Source: a bacterium (GTDB taxonomy: Bacteria; Cyanobacteriota; Vampirovibrionia; Obscuribacterales; Obscuribacteraceae). Taken from it: DNA of 64,000 nucleotides. Within the stretch, counting starts at the first letter, position 1. Each line of letters starts with the position of its first letter. The notes under the pieces were generated by a model. The model was given only the letters and a program-made list of their open reading frames with translations, was not told the DNA's origin and searched no databases. Where the stretch lies: assembly GCA_016124935.1 (NCBI GenBank), contig WGMS01000007.1, forward strand, positions 1-64,000. Direction: 5' to 3'. Below, one piece after another: positions 35,364 to 44,810 of this stretch. A program made the position numbers and the translations under genes.

Positions 35364-36563
35364 TCAGCTTGCCGAAACTTTGTCGCAGACCGGTTTCTTG
35401 TCGCGGCTGACGATGATGTTTCGTTTGGCAAGCTCCTTGAAGAAATGGTCAGGATTGACGCAGACCTCAGGGGGAAGCACACCTTTATAGTCGGCGGTCA
35501 TTTTGTCGGCTATCATTTGTGCCACTATCGATGGTGGTACTCCGGTGTTCATCTCGGCGCCCCCGAATCCACCCGGACGCGTATCGGTTTTGGCCAGCGC
35601 TTCCATGGTGATTGTCTTGTTTTCGCCTTTTGATTTGCCTGTGACAACCACTCTCAGAATCTCGCAATCTTCGCCGGCGCCCTCCGGTTTGGGGAACTGC
35701 TCGATCATGGCTGTGAGGATTTTACGAGGATGGAAAGTGCCTTCGCTTGTTTTAATCGGCTCTTTCGAACCGAAGCCGAGTTCCACAAGGAACTTGACTT
35801 TGTCGTGAAACTCCTGACCGAGCGCCAGTTTGAATGCGGCGTTCTTAATGCCTTTTGATTTGAAAGTATCCGGAATGGTGGCGAGCTCAGAGTGAATGGT
35901 GTGAATCACCGATTGCGTGCCGACCAACTCTCCGAAGTCGACGGTCTCATCCACCGAAATAGGCGCTATGGTATCGATTTTGCCGTCTTTGAAGATAATC
36001 GCATCCATGGTGTATTCATCGAGAATGGTGTCGAGCATGTAAGGAGGGAAGAAGGGATGCGAATCATCCGGCTTTTTCAACTCTTCGCCGGCGCAATAGA
36101 TAATTACGTCTTCTATGCTGTCCAGATCTCGAGCGGCAGCGGCAGCCATCACATTAGTGGTACCAGGGGTGGAGCCCATGCCCAGGATGGCTAGCCTTCC
36201 TTTTTCGGCGAAATCTTTTTGATATTCGAGCTGTTTGATTGTTTCGTGATAGAGACCGCCTAGATCCAGATAATCGGCATCGGCTTTCAAAGCTGCTTTC
36301 ATCACGGCCCGATTGAAGTAGTAGGGGGTGGCGTTGACCACCACGTCTTTACCTTTAAGAGCTGTGACCAGGCTCTCTTCGTTCTTGATATCGACCTTCA
36401 ATGTGGTGATATAACCTTCTTTTATGCTGTTTTTGAGCTCATCGGCTCTGGCCAGGTCCAGGTCGGCGATTACGATCTCGGTATCCCGGGCGGTTCTGGC
36501 CAGGTCTTGAACAGTAATTCTGCCCATAGCTCCGGCTCCGCCAAGCACGATTATTTTTGCCAT
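35364..36563 (-). CDS. saccharopine-dehydrogenase-like NAD(P) oxidoreductase
   Basis: The 399-residue protein has an N-terminal Rossmann fold with 'VLGGAGAMGRITVQDLAR' (about 5-22) and the catalytic-region motif 'LGMGSTPGTTNVMAAAAA' (about 125-142), as in lysine 6-dehydrogenase, saccharopine reductase and related enzymes. The substrate is not evident. The ATG at 36563 is chosen for the GGAG 8 bases upstream; a longer frame exists but adds non-conserved residues. Confidence 0.85.
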   Translation of the reverse strand: MAKIIVLGGAGAMGRITVQDLARTARDTEIVIADLDLARADELKNSIKEGYITTLKVDIKNEESLVTALKGKDVVVNATPYYFNRAVMKAALKADADYLDLGGLYHETIKQLEYQKDFAEKGRLAILGMGSTPGTTNVMAAAAARDLDSIEDVIIYCAGEELKKPDDSHPFFPPYMLDTILDEYTMDAIIFKDGKIDTIAPISVDETVDFGELVGTQSVIHTIHSELATIPDTFKSKGIKNAAFKLALGQEFHDKVKFLVELGFGSKEPIKTSEGTFHPRKILTAMIEQFPKPEGAGEDCEILRVVVTGKSKGENKTITMEALAKTDTRPGGFGGAEMNTGVPPSIVAQMIADKMTADYKGVLPPEVCVNPDHFFKELAKRNIIVSRDKKPVCDKVSAS

Positions 36564-36653
36564 ATGCTTGCTCCATCGAGTAAATTCAGTGCGGAGCAAA
36601 GACAATAGCATGAATCGTCTCTAATCGTTTTGACTATTTTTTTTCAAGCAGTT

Positions 36654-37181
36654 CTAGCGGCCGTAGCTGTAGGAGTTGCTGGTGCTGTTGCTATTACTGT
36701 TTTTATAGTTGTCGCTTTCACCGTAGGTCATGGCGCCCCCGGATGAGTAGCTGTATCCATTGCCGGAATTGGCATTCTGTCCAGGGTAGTAGACATTCTG
36801 TCTTTGCTGATTGTTCATCTGGTTGTTGCTGCTGTTGCGTCTCACCACCGGTCTCGGCTGGTAGAGGCTGTTGGTTTCCAGATACGGAGCCCCCCCTTGA
36901 TAGAGGTTGTCGCCGGCGGTTTTGACCGTTCTGCCCAGATTGACCTGGGGTAGGAGTGGATTGGGACGGTAGCCGTTGCGCACAACCCCTTTGGCGGAGT
37001 CCGAAATACAGCCGGGGCTTATATAGGAGGAGTCGTGGTTGCTCAATCCGATGTTGTTTTGGTTGACCACACGGCTGGAGCCGTAGCCATAATGATAGCC
37101 CTGGGCTGATACCGGGCTCACAGAGCAAAGACCGGTCAGGACCAAAAGTGTTGTCAATATGGAATTTCTAGAAACGCTCAT
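36654..37181 (-). CDS. secreted Asn/Ser/Tyr-rich low-complexity protein
   Basis: The 175 residues begin with a signal peptide (core at about 9-22, cleavage near SAQG). The mature part is rich in Asn, Gln, Ser, Gly and Tyr, ending in Ser-Asn-Ser and Tyr-Gly repeats. No enzyme motif is present. Such composition suits surface or matrix proteins. GGTGA precedes the ATG. The 297 bases upstream hold no gene and no clear promoter. Confidence 0.65.
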   Translation of the reverse strand: MSVSRNSILTTLLVLTGLCSVSPVSAQGYHYGYGSSRVVNQNNIGLSNHDSSYISPGCISDSAKGVVRNGYRPNPLLPQVNLGRTVKTAGDNLYQGGAPYLETNSLYQPRPVVRRNSSNNQMNNQQRQNVYYPGQNANSGNGYSYSSGGAMTYGESDNYKNSNSNSTSNSYSYGR

Positions 37182-37478
37182 GATTTCACCGTTCTGGGGC
37201 TGGGGTCTCACATCTATATACCCGGAAATAGAGGAGATTGTGCTTGGTTTTTGTCGGATGGTAAGTATTTGGGTTTCCAAACTATACCTAAGAATATCAC
37301 AAGCCTCCTGGATGTCAAGCGCCGTGCAGAGCTTCGCTTTAAGAGAATGGAGAAGAAATGTTCAAGTTTGCCCCGGTTTGAAGAGAATCTTGGAACAATA
37401 GATGCTTCTGACTCTTTTGGGCAGGGTCGATGAATTTGTGATGTAATCGGAATTCGAATAACAAACAGGCAGGCGTTT

Positions 37479-39026
37479 ATGGTAACCAAACCAGTCTCAG
37501 AGCAAGGAACACGGAAAAGGCTGCTTTTTTATCCTGTCTGGCTAATTCTGGCGCTTCTGATTCTTGCTTTAGGCTATCCCGAAGCATGCCAGGCCAGGGT
37601 TGTTTTATCCGGTCTTTTTTCGGACCACATGGTCCTGCAACGAAACGTCCCTATCCGAGTGTTTGGACAGGCCGATCCTAAAGAGATTATCGGAGTCGGG
37701 ATAGGAGAGAATAAAGCGGTGGCTTTCGCCGACGAGAATGGTCGCTGGCTTGTCACGCTCAAACCGATGCCCGCCGGCGGCCCCTATGAGCTGACCGTGG
37801 TGAGCGGAGACCAGAAGACGGTTGTCCGGGATGTACTGATTGGTGAAGTGTGGCTCTGTTCCGGGCAGTCTAATATGGTTTTGAGCAATAAGAACTCTGA
37901 TCTCGAAGAAGAGATAGCCGCCACCAAATTCGACAGTCGCATGCGATTCTTGAAATTGCCTCCCCGGGTCTCAGCCAGGCAAGAGTATGAGGTCAATGCC
38001 ACCTGGAAGATTTTCGATAATGATACCGCCCCCGGTTGCTCTGCCGTAGCCACCGCCTTTGCTCTCAAAGTGCAGCGCGAAATCGATATTCCGGTAGGGG
38101 TCGTGATTGCAGCGGTGGGTGGCAGTCCGATTCAACCGTGGCTGAGCCGTGAAGGACTAAATTCCTATCCTGACGGCAGGGGTTTGATCAAAAAAATCGA
38201 CTCTATCGAAAAGGGGCTCAAGGAGAAGAACTTCCCCACGCGCAACCTGGTTCTCAATGCCCGAGAAAGCATGAAGAAGAAGATTGAGGAAGACCCGGCA
38301 AGACAGCTGTTTTTGTCTCCGACTACGCTGTACAACACCATGATCAATCCGCTGGCTCCTTATTTTTTTAAAGGGGTGCTCTGGTATCAAGGAGAAGCGA
38401 ATGTCTATGAATCCGATGATTACGGCTTCTTCCTCACCACTTTGATTCGTGACTGGCGAGCCCGCTTCGATGAGCCTGAGATGCCATTTCTCTATGTTCA
38501 ACTTCCCCCCTATGGTGCCAGGCAACTGGTTCCGGTCAAGGCCAGCCCTGTGGCCGAGTTGCGCTTTGCCCAGTCCCGGGCGGTGGTTGTGCCCTATGCT
38601 TATATGGCGGTGACTCTCGACTGCTGTCACGTAAAAGAGCCTGACTGGCATGCTTGCGACCGGGCTATGATAGGCCGTCGTCTGGCCGATATCGCCCTGG
38701 CGACCCAGTACAACAAGCCTTATCCTTATAAGTCGCCAAGTCTATTTACCCATGATCGAAAAGACAATAGAGTGGTACTTCATTTTCGAAACACGATGAA
38801 GTCTCTGAAGTCCGCAGGCAGCCGGCTAGAAGGTTTTTCGATCGCCGGTCGCGATGACAAACTGTTCTGGGCCAACGCCGAGTTGAAGGGGGATTCGGTA
38901 GAGGTCTGGTGCGACAAGATCAAGAAGCCCTTGAAGGTCTACTATGCCTGGGCCGACAATCCCCGGGGCAATCTCCTCGGGCACGGCGATCTTCCGGTGG
39001 TGCCTTTCGAACTGGAAGTGGAATAA
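37479..39026 (+). CDS. sialate O-acetylesterase-like SASA-family esterase
   Basis: The 515-residue secreted protein has an N-terminal hydrophobic signal (about 12-35) and then a beta domain beginning 'VLSGLFSDHMVLQRNVPIRVFG'. The SGNH-type catalytic Ser lies in 'VWLCSGQSNMVLS' (about 122-134), and 'GVVIAAVGGSPIQPWLSREGL' and 'KGVLWYQGEANVYE' provide the other signature blocks. Members remove acetyl groups from sialic acids or plant polysaccharides; no carbohydrate gene cluster surrounds it. A weak hairpin follows it at 39141-39172. Confidence 0.9.
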   Translation: MVTKPVSEQGTRKRLLFYPVWLILALLILALGYPEACQARVVLSGLFSDHMVLQRNVPIRVFGQADPKEIIGVGIGENKAVAFADENGRWLVTLKPMPAGGPYELTVVSGDQKTVVRDVLIGEVWLCSGQSNMVLSNKNSDLEEEIAATKFDSRMRFLKLPPRVSARQEYEVNATWKIFDNDTAPGCSAVATAFALKVQREIDIPVGVVIAAVGGSPIQPWLSREGLNSYPDGRGLIKKIDSIEKGLKEKNFPTRNLVLNARESMKKKIEEDPARQLFLSPTTLYNTMINPLAPYFFKGVLWYQGEANVYESDDYGFFLTTLIRDWRARFDEPEMPFLYVQLPPYGARQLVPVKASPVAELRFAQSRAVVVPYAYMAVTLDCCHVKEPDWHACDRAMIGRRLADIALATQYNKPYPYKSPSLFTHDRKDNRVVLHFRNTMKSLKSAGSRLEGFSIAGRDDKLFWANAELKGDSVEVWCDKIKKPLKVYYAWADNPRGNLLGHGDLPVVPFELEVE

Positions 39027-39384
39027 GGATCATTCGAAGGCAGGCGAAATCGGCTCTCTGCTTTTAAAAACCTCTCGGTGCCTAAATCCCTCAATTGAGT
39101 GAGAGTTGTTTACCGACTGTGGCGGGAATAAAAACTTACTGGTTGGCGGTAGTTTTTTTCTCTATTACTATTGTCGGCATCATCTGCCCGTCTTCAGTGA
39201 ATTCCATATAAAAGAGGATCGGGTTTAGGCGGGGAAGTCAAGCGGTTCTGGCTGTCCTAAGGCGGTTATTGTTGACAGGGACTTGGTTGTAAATTTGAAC
39301 AGTGCCGCTGCAGCGTGCTATGGGAAAGTGTGTTTATCTCATTGGAGCGGACCTGCCTCCTAGAGCGATGTTTCTGCCTGGTCC

Positions 39385-39684
39385 ATGTTTCGGGCTGATT
39401 GTTTTACAGAGTATCCACAGGTCTCGATCAACAAGAGTCTGCGGATAAAAAGGGTGACGGCCGCGCCACCGGTCGTCACCCTTTTTATTTTGACTGTATG
39501 CAGTGCTGTATATCCAATCGGATCACCATTGGCCTTTTGTATCGGTCTTCTGGTGGGCTATGTGGTATCAACCGTATTTATGTTGCAATGCCTCCAGGTC
39601 CCCTGTAATGCTGTCTTTGTTGGCGCTTGGCAAGGTCTGAAAAAATTGTTGTTTTCTGGAGTCTTGTTCTCGAAAAACCGCTAG
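39385..39684 (+). CDS. doubtful small membrane protein
   Basis: A 99-codon frame encodes two hydrophobic segments (about 28-45 and 50-68) separated by a turn and followed by basic residues, like a small two-helix membrane protein. Against it, a strong terminator hairpin lies inside the frame at 39447-39489 and there is no ribosome site at the ATG. I give it as possible only. Confidence 0.25.
   Translation: MFRADCFTEYPQVSINKSLRIKRVTAAPPVVTLFILTVCSAVYPIGSPLAFCIGLLVGYVVSTVFMLQCLQVPCNAVFVGAWQGLKKLLFSGVLFSKNR
39447..39489 (+). terminator. strong hairpin terminator, bidirectional
   Basis: AAAAAGGGTGACG (39447-39459) pairs with CGTCACCCTTTTT (39474-39486). The loop also has partial G:C pairing, and T-rich sequence continues to 39489. 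A-runs on the left arm make it usable on both strands. Confidence 0.75.
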
Positions 39685-39999
39685 TGATAAGGGCTTTGGT
39701 TCATTTACTCGAAGTCCGATAATTGTTTTGACACTAATTACGGGGGCGAGTTCTTGACGAGTGGTTGCCATGAACACGGAGGCAGTAAGGCTTTGCGGTT
39801 TCTGGATGTATATATTTTGGGTGACGTGCCCTTAAAATATTAGCGTTATTTAATAGTGTCGTTTCATGCGCCAGTTGCCGGTTTTACGGATTCAGCATTC
39901 AACAGACGTATTTTCCTTGTTTCACCTCTACAAAGGTCTGGAATATTTAAGCTATGATTCCAACATTAGATTAGGTCATAGCAAGGGAGTGATTACTAT

Positions 40000-40560
40000 A
40001 TGAAAAAGGGGTTGACCTTACTTGCCGCACTTGCTGCCGTAAGTACAAGCACCTTTATGAATGCACCTGCTGCATACGCACAAGGCGCCACTAATGTTAG
40101 TGAACTTACCGACGTTGTTGGTAATGAATGGGCATACAACGCTCTTAAAGAGCTAGTCAATCACCCATGTCACATATTAGTAGGTTATCCAGACAGAACC
40201 TTCCGCGGTCAGAAGTCCGCTACCCGTTTTGAAATGGCTGCAGCCTTGTACAAATACGAGCAGTGCATCGTAGAGCGGCTCAATCAGAAAGCTGACAAAG
40301 CTGACCTTGAGAAGTTCGCTGCTCTTCTTGAAGAGTTCAGAGGCGAGCTCAACAAGCTCAAGGCCAGAGTCGCTGATCTGGAAAGACGTATGAAGTTAGT
40401 CGAAGACAAGAATGTCGAGCAAGACATGAGATTGGCCTACGCTGAGCGCCAGAAGGGATTCCTCTGGGAGCGTGTTGTTAAAGGTACGGCCGTCGATGTT
40501 CGCGACATTAGCGTTGGTGTCGGACGTGGTGCCCGCGCAATTTACGAGTACTTGTTCTAA
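40000..40560 (+). CDS. S-layer-homology plus coiled-coil envelope protein
   Basis: The 186 residues have a signal peptide (1-28, ending AAYAQ), one SLH domain (about 34-95: 'VVGNEWAYNALKELVNH', 'GYPDRTFRGQKSATRFEMAAALYKY') and a coiled coil (about 100-150). This is the order found at the N-terminus of cyanobacterial iron/sugar porins, where SLH binds the cell wall polymer, but the beta-barrel that should follow is missing and the protein ends 35 residues after the coil. GGGAG precedes the ATG and a terminator follows. Codon use leans to CTT, GTT and AAG, which suggests high expression. Confidence 0.85.
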   Translation: MKKGLTLLAALAAVSTSTFMNAPAAYAQGATNVSELTDVVGNEWAYNALKELVNHPCHILVGYPDRTFRGQKSATRFEMAAALYKYEQCIVERLNQKADKADLEKFAALLEEFRGELNKLKARVADLERRMKLVEDKNVEQDMRLAYAERQKGFLWERVVKGTAVDVRDISVGVGRGARAIYEYLF

Positions 40561-40604
40561 GGACTCGTTAGAACAATCTTGGACCTGACCTAGTCTACGT
40601 GACT

Positions 40605-40637
40605 CCCGTCGGCAATCTGATTGTCGACGGGGGTTTT
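40605..40637 (+). terminator. rho-independent terminator
   Basis: CCCGTCG(GCAAT) at 40605-40616 pairs with (ATTG)TCGACGGG ending at 40631. GGTTTT follows. It ends the SLH transcript 45 bases after the stop. Confidence 0.8.
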
Positions 40638-40684
40638 GCGTGACTATCTGATTTGTTGCTGGTTCAAGATGCGAAGGCTGGGGA

Positions 40685-41458
40685 ATGTCTTCAAAGTCGG
40701 ACCGGGAAAAGAGATTTATCGAAAGCTTGCTCTTAAAGGCAGGCCTTTGTGCTTTGCGCCATTTCGACTCCGGGCTGGAAGTGACTCGCAAGGGCGACGG
40801 CAGTCCGGTCACCGAAGCCGATAAAGAAGTCGAGAGTCTTATCCGAGCCGCCATCACCGAGGCGTTTCCCGCCGATGGCATCCTCGGAGAGGAAGGGGAA
40901 GATATCGAGGGTGGTGGTCGTCGTTGGATCATCGATCCGATTGACGGGACCATGAATTTCTCCCGGGGCATACCGCTATTTTCCATTCTCCTTGCCCTGG
41001 AGGAAGAAGGCGAGATTATAGCCGGTGGTATCTACAACCCGGTCTGGAAGGATCTGTTCGTTGCAGTTGCCGGGGCAGGAGCATTTAAGAACGGTGAATC
41101 TTTGAGGGTTTCGAGTAGAACCAACCTGGAAGATGCGCTGGTGGCTTTCGGGGGGCCGGATCGATTGGTTGAAAAGGGGCTCTGGTCGAAACTGGGCGAA
41201 GTGGTAGGCTCTAGCTACCGGCAGCGCGGTTATGGAGACTATCTCGGTTTTGCCTATGTCTTCGAGGGCCGAGCGGAAGCAAATATCGAAGTGGATTTGA
41301 AACCCTGGGATCTGGCGCCGATGAAAGTGCTTGTCGAAGAAGCCGGGGGAGTTTATCGCGATTTTGCAGGGGGCAGCTCTATCTATCAGGGAAGCTGCAT
41401 CGTCGGCAATAGCGAAATAGTTTCCAGGCTGGAGGAGATTTTGCAGGTTGGTCGATAA
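40685..41458 (+). CDS. inositol monophosphatase-family phosphatase
   Basis: The 257-residue magnesium-dependent phosphatase has 'ILGEEGED' (about 62-69) with the metal Glu, 'WIIDPIDGTMNFSRGIP' (about 80-96) and the C-terminal metal site 'KPWDLAPMKVLVEEAGG' (about 208-224). This is the IMPase family, whose members dephosphorylate inositol phosphate, histidinol phosphate or 3'-phosphoadenosine. The exact substrate is unclear. The gene overlaps the next family member by 11 bases. Confidence 0.9.
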   Translation: MSSKSDREKRFIESLLLKAGLCALRHFDSGLEVTRKGDGSPVTEADKEVESLIRAAITEAFPADGILGEEGEDIEGGGRRWIIDPIDGTMNFSRGIPLFSILLALEEEGEIIAGGIYNPVWKDLFVAVAGAGAFKNGESLRVSSRTNLEDALVAFGGPDRLVEKGLWSKLGEVVGSSYRQRGYGDYLGFAYVFEGRAEANIEVDLKPWDLAPMKVLVEEAGGVYRDFAGGSSIYQGSCIVGNSEIVSRLEEILQVGR

Positions 41459-42218
41459 AGAACTACTGACAGCCCGTTTGGAAGCCGCCCAGCGGGTGGC
41501 GGACGCAGCGGCGGCTATAGTCAGACCCTTGTTCAAAAGCGACTCTTTACAGGTCGATTATAAAGAGGCGGTCTCTCCGATAGTAACCCAGGCCGACCGA
41601 GACGCGGAGGCGGCTATGCGCCTCATCTTGGAAGCCGAATTCCCCGACGATACCATCATCGGCGAGGAACACGGCGTCAAAGACGGTACCTCGGGATTTG
41701 CCTGGATCCTGGATCCTATTGATGGCACCATCGCATTTTCTATCGGCAAACCGGTGTTCGGTACTTTGATAGGGCTTGCCTGTCAAGGAGAATTCGAGCT
41801 GGGAATTATAGACCAGGCTGTTCTCGGCGAGCGTTTTCTTGGTCTGCGAGAAGGGGGTTCCAGTCTTAACGGCAATTTACTCAGCACTTCCGGCCGGACA
41901 GAATTGAGCCGAGCAAAGCTGGCTTTTACTTCGCCTTTGAAAGATCCTGGAGTGGAGCGGATTGTAGAAGCGGTTCACGTCACTAGTTATGGTGGCGATT
42001 GTTATAACTATGCTCTTCTTGCAAGCGGCTATCTCGATATTGTCATTGAAAAAGGGTTGAATCTCTACGACTATGCCGCGCTGGTGCCGGTGGTAGAAGG
42101 TGCCGGCGGTGTGATCAGCGACTGGCAGGGACGGTCTTTGACCCAGGCCGGCGGCAGCGATGTTGTCGCCTCTGCGACAAGAGCCCTTCATGACCATGTG
42201 CTGTCCATGCTCGCTTGA
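41448..42218 (+). CDS. histidinol-phosphatase of the IMPase family (HisN-like)
   Basis: The 256-residue protein has the IMPase metal site 'IIGEEHG' and 'WILDPIDGTIAFSIGKPVFGTLIGL' (about 85-109). 'DPIDGT' followed by a non-Asn residue and the downstream pattern 'ELGIIDQAVLGERFLG', 'YGGDCYNYALLASGYLDIV' and 'YDYAALVPVVEGAGG' match the HisN branch, which removes phosphate from histidinol phosphate in histidine synthesis. Other his genes are not in the window. It starts at TTG inside the end of the preceding paralogue. Confidence 0.8.
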   Translation: MVDKELLTARLEAAQRVADAAAAIVRPLFKSDSLQVDYKEAVSPIVTQADRDAEAAMRLILEAEFPDDTIIGEEHGVKDGTSGFAWILDPIDGTIAFSIGKPVFGTLIGLACQGEFELGIIDQAVLGERFLGLREGGSSLNGNLLSTSGRTELSRAKLAFTSPLKDPGVERIVEAVHVTSYGGDCYNYALLASGYLDIVIEKGLNLYDYAALVPVVEGAGGVISDWQGRSLTQAGGSDVVASATRALHDHVLSMLA

Positions 42219-42315
42219 CAATGGGCGCGGCACCGGAATATACACTGGGCATATCATTGATTAGAAAGTACAATTGCAGCCTGGAAGAATTTCGCTTCGG
42301 ATAACAGGGCAACCC

Positions 42316-43491
42316 ATGGACAGGACCGGCTGGTCGAAGACAATCAGATTCAGGATGGCGCTGGCGATGACCTTTACCGGTCTTGTCGCTATTGTTGTCT
42401 CGCATCTTATTGCTTTTAGCAGCAATAGCGATGCTTTTGGACTCTTTCTCAATCTACTGCCGTGGTATCTGCCGCTGTTCATACTTCTGGTCTTCATAAA
42501 CTGGTTCATCGCCGGTGTGATTCTCAAGCCTCTCAATCAACTTTTGAAAGCGACAACTCAACTGGCAACCATGGATATTCGTGAGCGTCTTGATGTGGAT
42601 GCCAATGAACCGGCAGAGACTCTGGAGTTGCGTAAATCGTTCAACAAATTGTTGAACAGGCTGGAGGAGTCTTTGAACATTCAATGTCAGTTTGTCGCCG
42701 ACGCAAGCCACGAACTGCGCACGCCTTTGACCTCGATCCAGGGCTACACCAAACTTTTGATGCGTCGCGGCGATAATATCGACGCCAATTTATTGAGCGA
42801 AGCTCTGCAGACTGTGTCGGATGAGTCGGGGCGGTTGATTCGCCTGGTTTCGGACCTCTTGCAATTGGCGCGAGCCGATGCCGGTCAAGAGATAATCAGC
42901 CAACAGGAAGTAATTGATCTACGCGAAGTTCTGACCAGTGTGGAAGACACGGTGGTAATGGTGGCACCGGAACAAATTGAAGTTCAATTCATCATGCCGA
43001 AGACAGCGATAATGGTCAGTGCCGATCAAGATCGCTTGAAGCAGGTTTTTCTCAATCTCTCCAATAACGCCATCAAGGCTACCCAGGCGGGAGGCAAAGT
43101 GACGGTCACGCTTCGCTCCAGTCGGGGCCAGGCCGTGGTAAGGGTGATTGATACCGGTATCGGTATTGCGCCCTCCGACCAACAGCGCATCTTCGATCGC
43201 TTTTATCGGGTGGAGCGTTCTCGAACACGCAGTAAGGTATATGGTGGCGGCACCGGTCTGGGTCTGGCTATAGCCATGACGATAATCAAAGCTCATGGTG
43301 GCACCATCGAGCTGGAGAGCGAACTCAATAAAGGTTCCACGTTTACCGTCAGATTACCCGTATACGACAGCAAGCCTGCTGAGCTTGCCGCGAGTGGAAA
43401 TGGCAACGAAGAGGTCGGCGAAAAGTTCGAGGAAGGCGATAAAAAAAAAGTGACGGAGCCTGATGAAAAGGTCCCAACCAGCTCCAACTGA
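42316..43491 (+). CDS. membrane sensor histidine kinase, orphan
   Basis: From the ATG at 42316 the product has 391 residues (a TTG at 42274 would add 14). Two membrane helices (about 12-33 and 50-75) flank a very short external loop. A HAMP linker follows, then the HisKA box 'VADASHELRTPLTSIQGY' (phospho-acceptor His near 138) and HATPase motifs 'NLSNNAIKATQAGG', 'DTGIGIAP', 'GGGTGLGLAI'. No response regulator is adjacent, so its partner lies elsewhere. The overlap of 29 bases with the next gene suggests coupling. Confidence 0.92.
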   Translation: MDRTGWSKTIRFRMALAMTFTGLVAIVVSHLIAFSSNSDAFGLFLNLLPWYLPLFILLVFINWFIAGVILKPLNQLLKATTQLATMDIRERLDVDANEPAETLELRKSFNKLLNRLEESLNIQCQFVADASHELRTPLTSIQGYTKLLMRRGDNIDANLLSEALQTVSDESGRLIRLVSDLLQLARADAGQEIISQQEVIDLREVLTSVEDTVVMVAPEQIEVQFIMPKTAIMVSADQDRLKQVFLNLSNNAIKATQAGGKVTVTLRSSRGQAVVRVIDTGIGIAPSDQQRIFDRFYRVERSRTRSKVYGGGTGLGLAIAMTIIKAHGGTIELESELNKGSTFTVRLPVYDSKPAELAASGNGNEEVGEKFEEGDKKKVTEPDEKVPTSSN

Positions 43492-44806
43492 TAGCCGGAT
43501 GAAAAAGAAATTCTCTATTTCTCCTTCGACCAAGACATTTTTGTTGCTTCTAATCTATTTTGTCGGTTTGGTGCTCTCCTGGATATTTGTGGAGATGTGC
43601 AGCCGCAACACGGGCTTTGCCGACTTCAGGCTCTTCTGGGGAGTAGGAGACGCCCTGGTCCGTGGACAAGCGTCTTCGATTTATCCGCGATTGACTGATA
43701 CTACTTTCGATACCACCCTGTTCAATCAGGGGGTGCCCTTTCTTTATCCTCCAAATTTTGCGGTGTTTTCTAGAGTGTTCGCTTTTCTTCCTATGGTCCA
43801 GGCTTATGCCCTGACCAGGGCGTTTCTGGCTTGCTCTTTTATCGCCGGTGGAATCCTTCTGTATATGCGTGCTCTTAGAAAGCATCAGGACGAGAATAGG
43901 ACTCCACCATACGCTCTTCTTTTTTTCTTGCCGGTGCTCCTGTTCTTCCCGGTTCAAGAATCTATAGGTATCGGTCAGTTGTCCGGATTTCTCTATGTGT
44001 TCTCGATTGCGCTGGGATTGTTTTTACTGGAGCGGCAGAAGCCGATGCTATCTGGTATGTCTTTCGGGTTTCTCTGTTTGAAGCCGCAACCGCTCGCGGC
44101 TATCTTGTTCGCTATGCTCTGTCTCGCCCTCTTCGAGCCGGGGATGAAGCGCTTTCGAATAAGATTCCTGGCTGGTTTTAGTCTGGTGGCACTTTTAAAT
44201 CTAGGGGCCGCTCTCGCCCAGTTCGGTTGGACCGGAATATTGGAATGGGTCCATAGCGTCAAGGTCTGGATGGAGTTCTATGTCTGGGGAGATAGAACTT
44301 ATTTCGAGCCATACTGGCTTATCTGCTCCTGTCCCATGATTCTTGGCCGGTTGGTGAAGTCGCTCTATCCGCAGTTTTTCTTTCCTGCGCTGCCTTCAAT
44401 CTTGAGTTTGCCGGCTCTATCGATTGAGCTGGTTATGATCTATTTGCTCTGCCGGTCAAAAAGCTTGAACTTTTCCATTAAGTTGGAGTTGCTTCTCTGT
44501 CTTGTCCTCTTCAGCCTGCCGGTGGTCTCTCCTTATATGAGAGTTTATGATCTCAGCGTTTTCCTCATTCCTTTTTGGCTGCTTTTCTTCGGATGCATAA
44601 GTCTTCTCGATGAGAACCAGGTCAGAGCTACCAGGCTGGTTTCTTGCATTGCGATTTTATTTATAGCGATAGTGGATCTGCACTTGGTCATGGTTCCGCA
44701 GCAGTTGAGGATGGAGTTTCAGCACGGTAATCTGATAGTCGGGGCGGCGTGCCTGCTTCTCTGGAGCGTCTACATTCGCTTCGCTGTTCAAATCATGCGC
44801 AGATAA
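43463..44806 (+). CDS. GT87/DUF2029-like polyprenol-phosphate glycosyltransferase
   Basis: The 447-residue protein has about ten membrane helices. Near the N-terminus 'TGFADFRLFWGVGDALVRGQASSIYPRL' carries the Asp and 'DALVRG..IY' pattern of DUF2029/GT87 mannosyltransferases, which use lipid-linked sugars at the membrane. The sugar and acceptor are unknown. The ATG at 43463 has GGAG upstream and overlaps the histidine kinase gene; a later ATG at 43499 is possible. Confidence 0.8.
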   Translation: MKRSQPAPTDSRMKKKFSISPSTKTFLLLLIYFVGLVLSWIFVEMCSRNTGFADFRLFWGVGDALVRGQASSIYPRLTDTTFDTTLFNQGVPFLYPPNFAVFSRVFAFLPMVQAYALTRAFLACSFIAGGILLYMRALRKHQDENRTPPYALLFFLPVLLFFPVQESIGIGQLSGFLYVFSIALGLFLLERQKPMLSGMSFGFLCLKPQPLAAILFAMLCLALFEPGMKRFRIRFLAGFSLVALLNLGAALAQFGWTGILEWVHSVKVWMEFYVWGDRTYFEPYWLICSCPMILGRLVKSLYPQFFFPALPSILSLPALSIELVMIYLLCRSKSLNFSIKLELLLCLVLFSLPVVSPYMRVYDLSVFLIPFWLLFFGCISLLDENQVRATRLVSCIAILFIAIVDLHLVMVPQQLRMEFQHGNLIVGAACLLLWSVYIRFAVQIMRR

Positions 44807-44810
44807 TAGA

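Larger units (their letters stand above)
39027..39999. other. 973-base gene-poor gap
   Basis: This is the largest gap in the window. It contains a weak hairpin with a T-run near 39141-39172, a strong terminator at 39447-39489 and one doubtful small frame across that terminator. No repeat, tRNA or insertion sequence is visible. About 150 bases before the strong terminator have no convincing open frame and could encode a small RNA, starting near 39300 after TTGACA-like sequence at 39271. I did not match it to 6S, SRP or RNase P RNA by eye. Confidence 0.5.
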
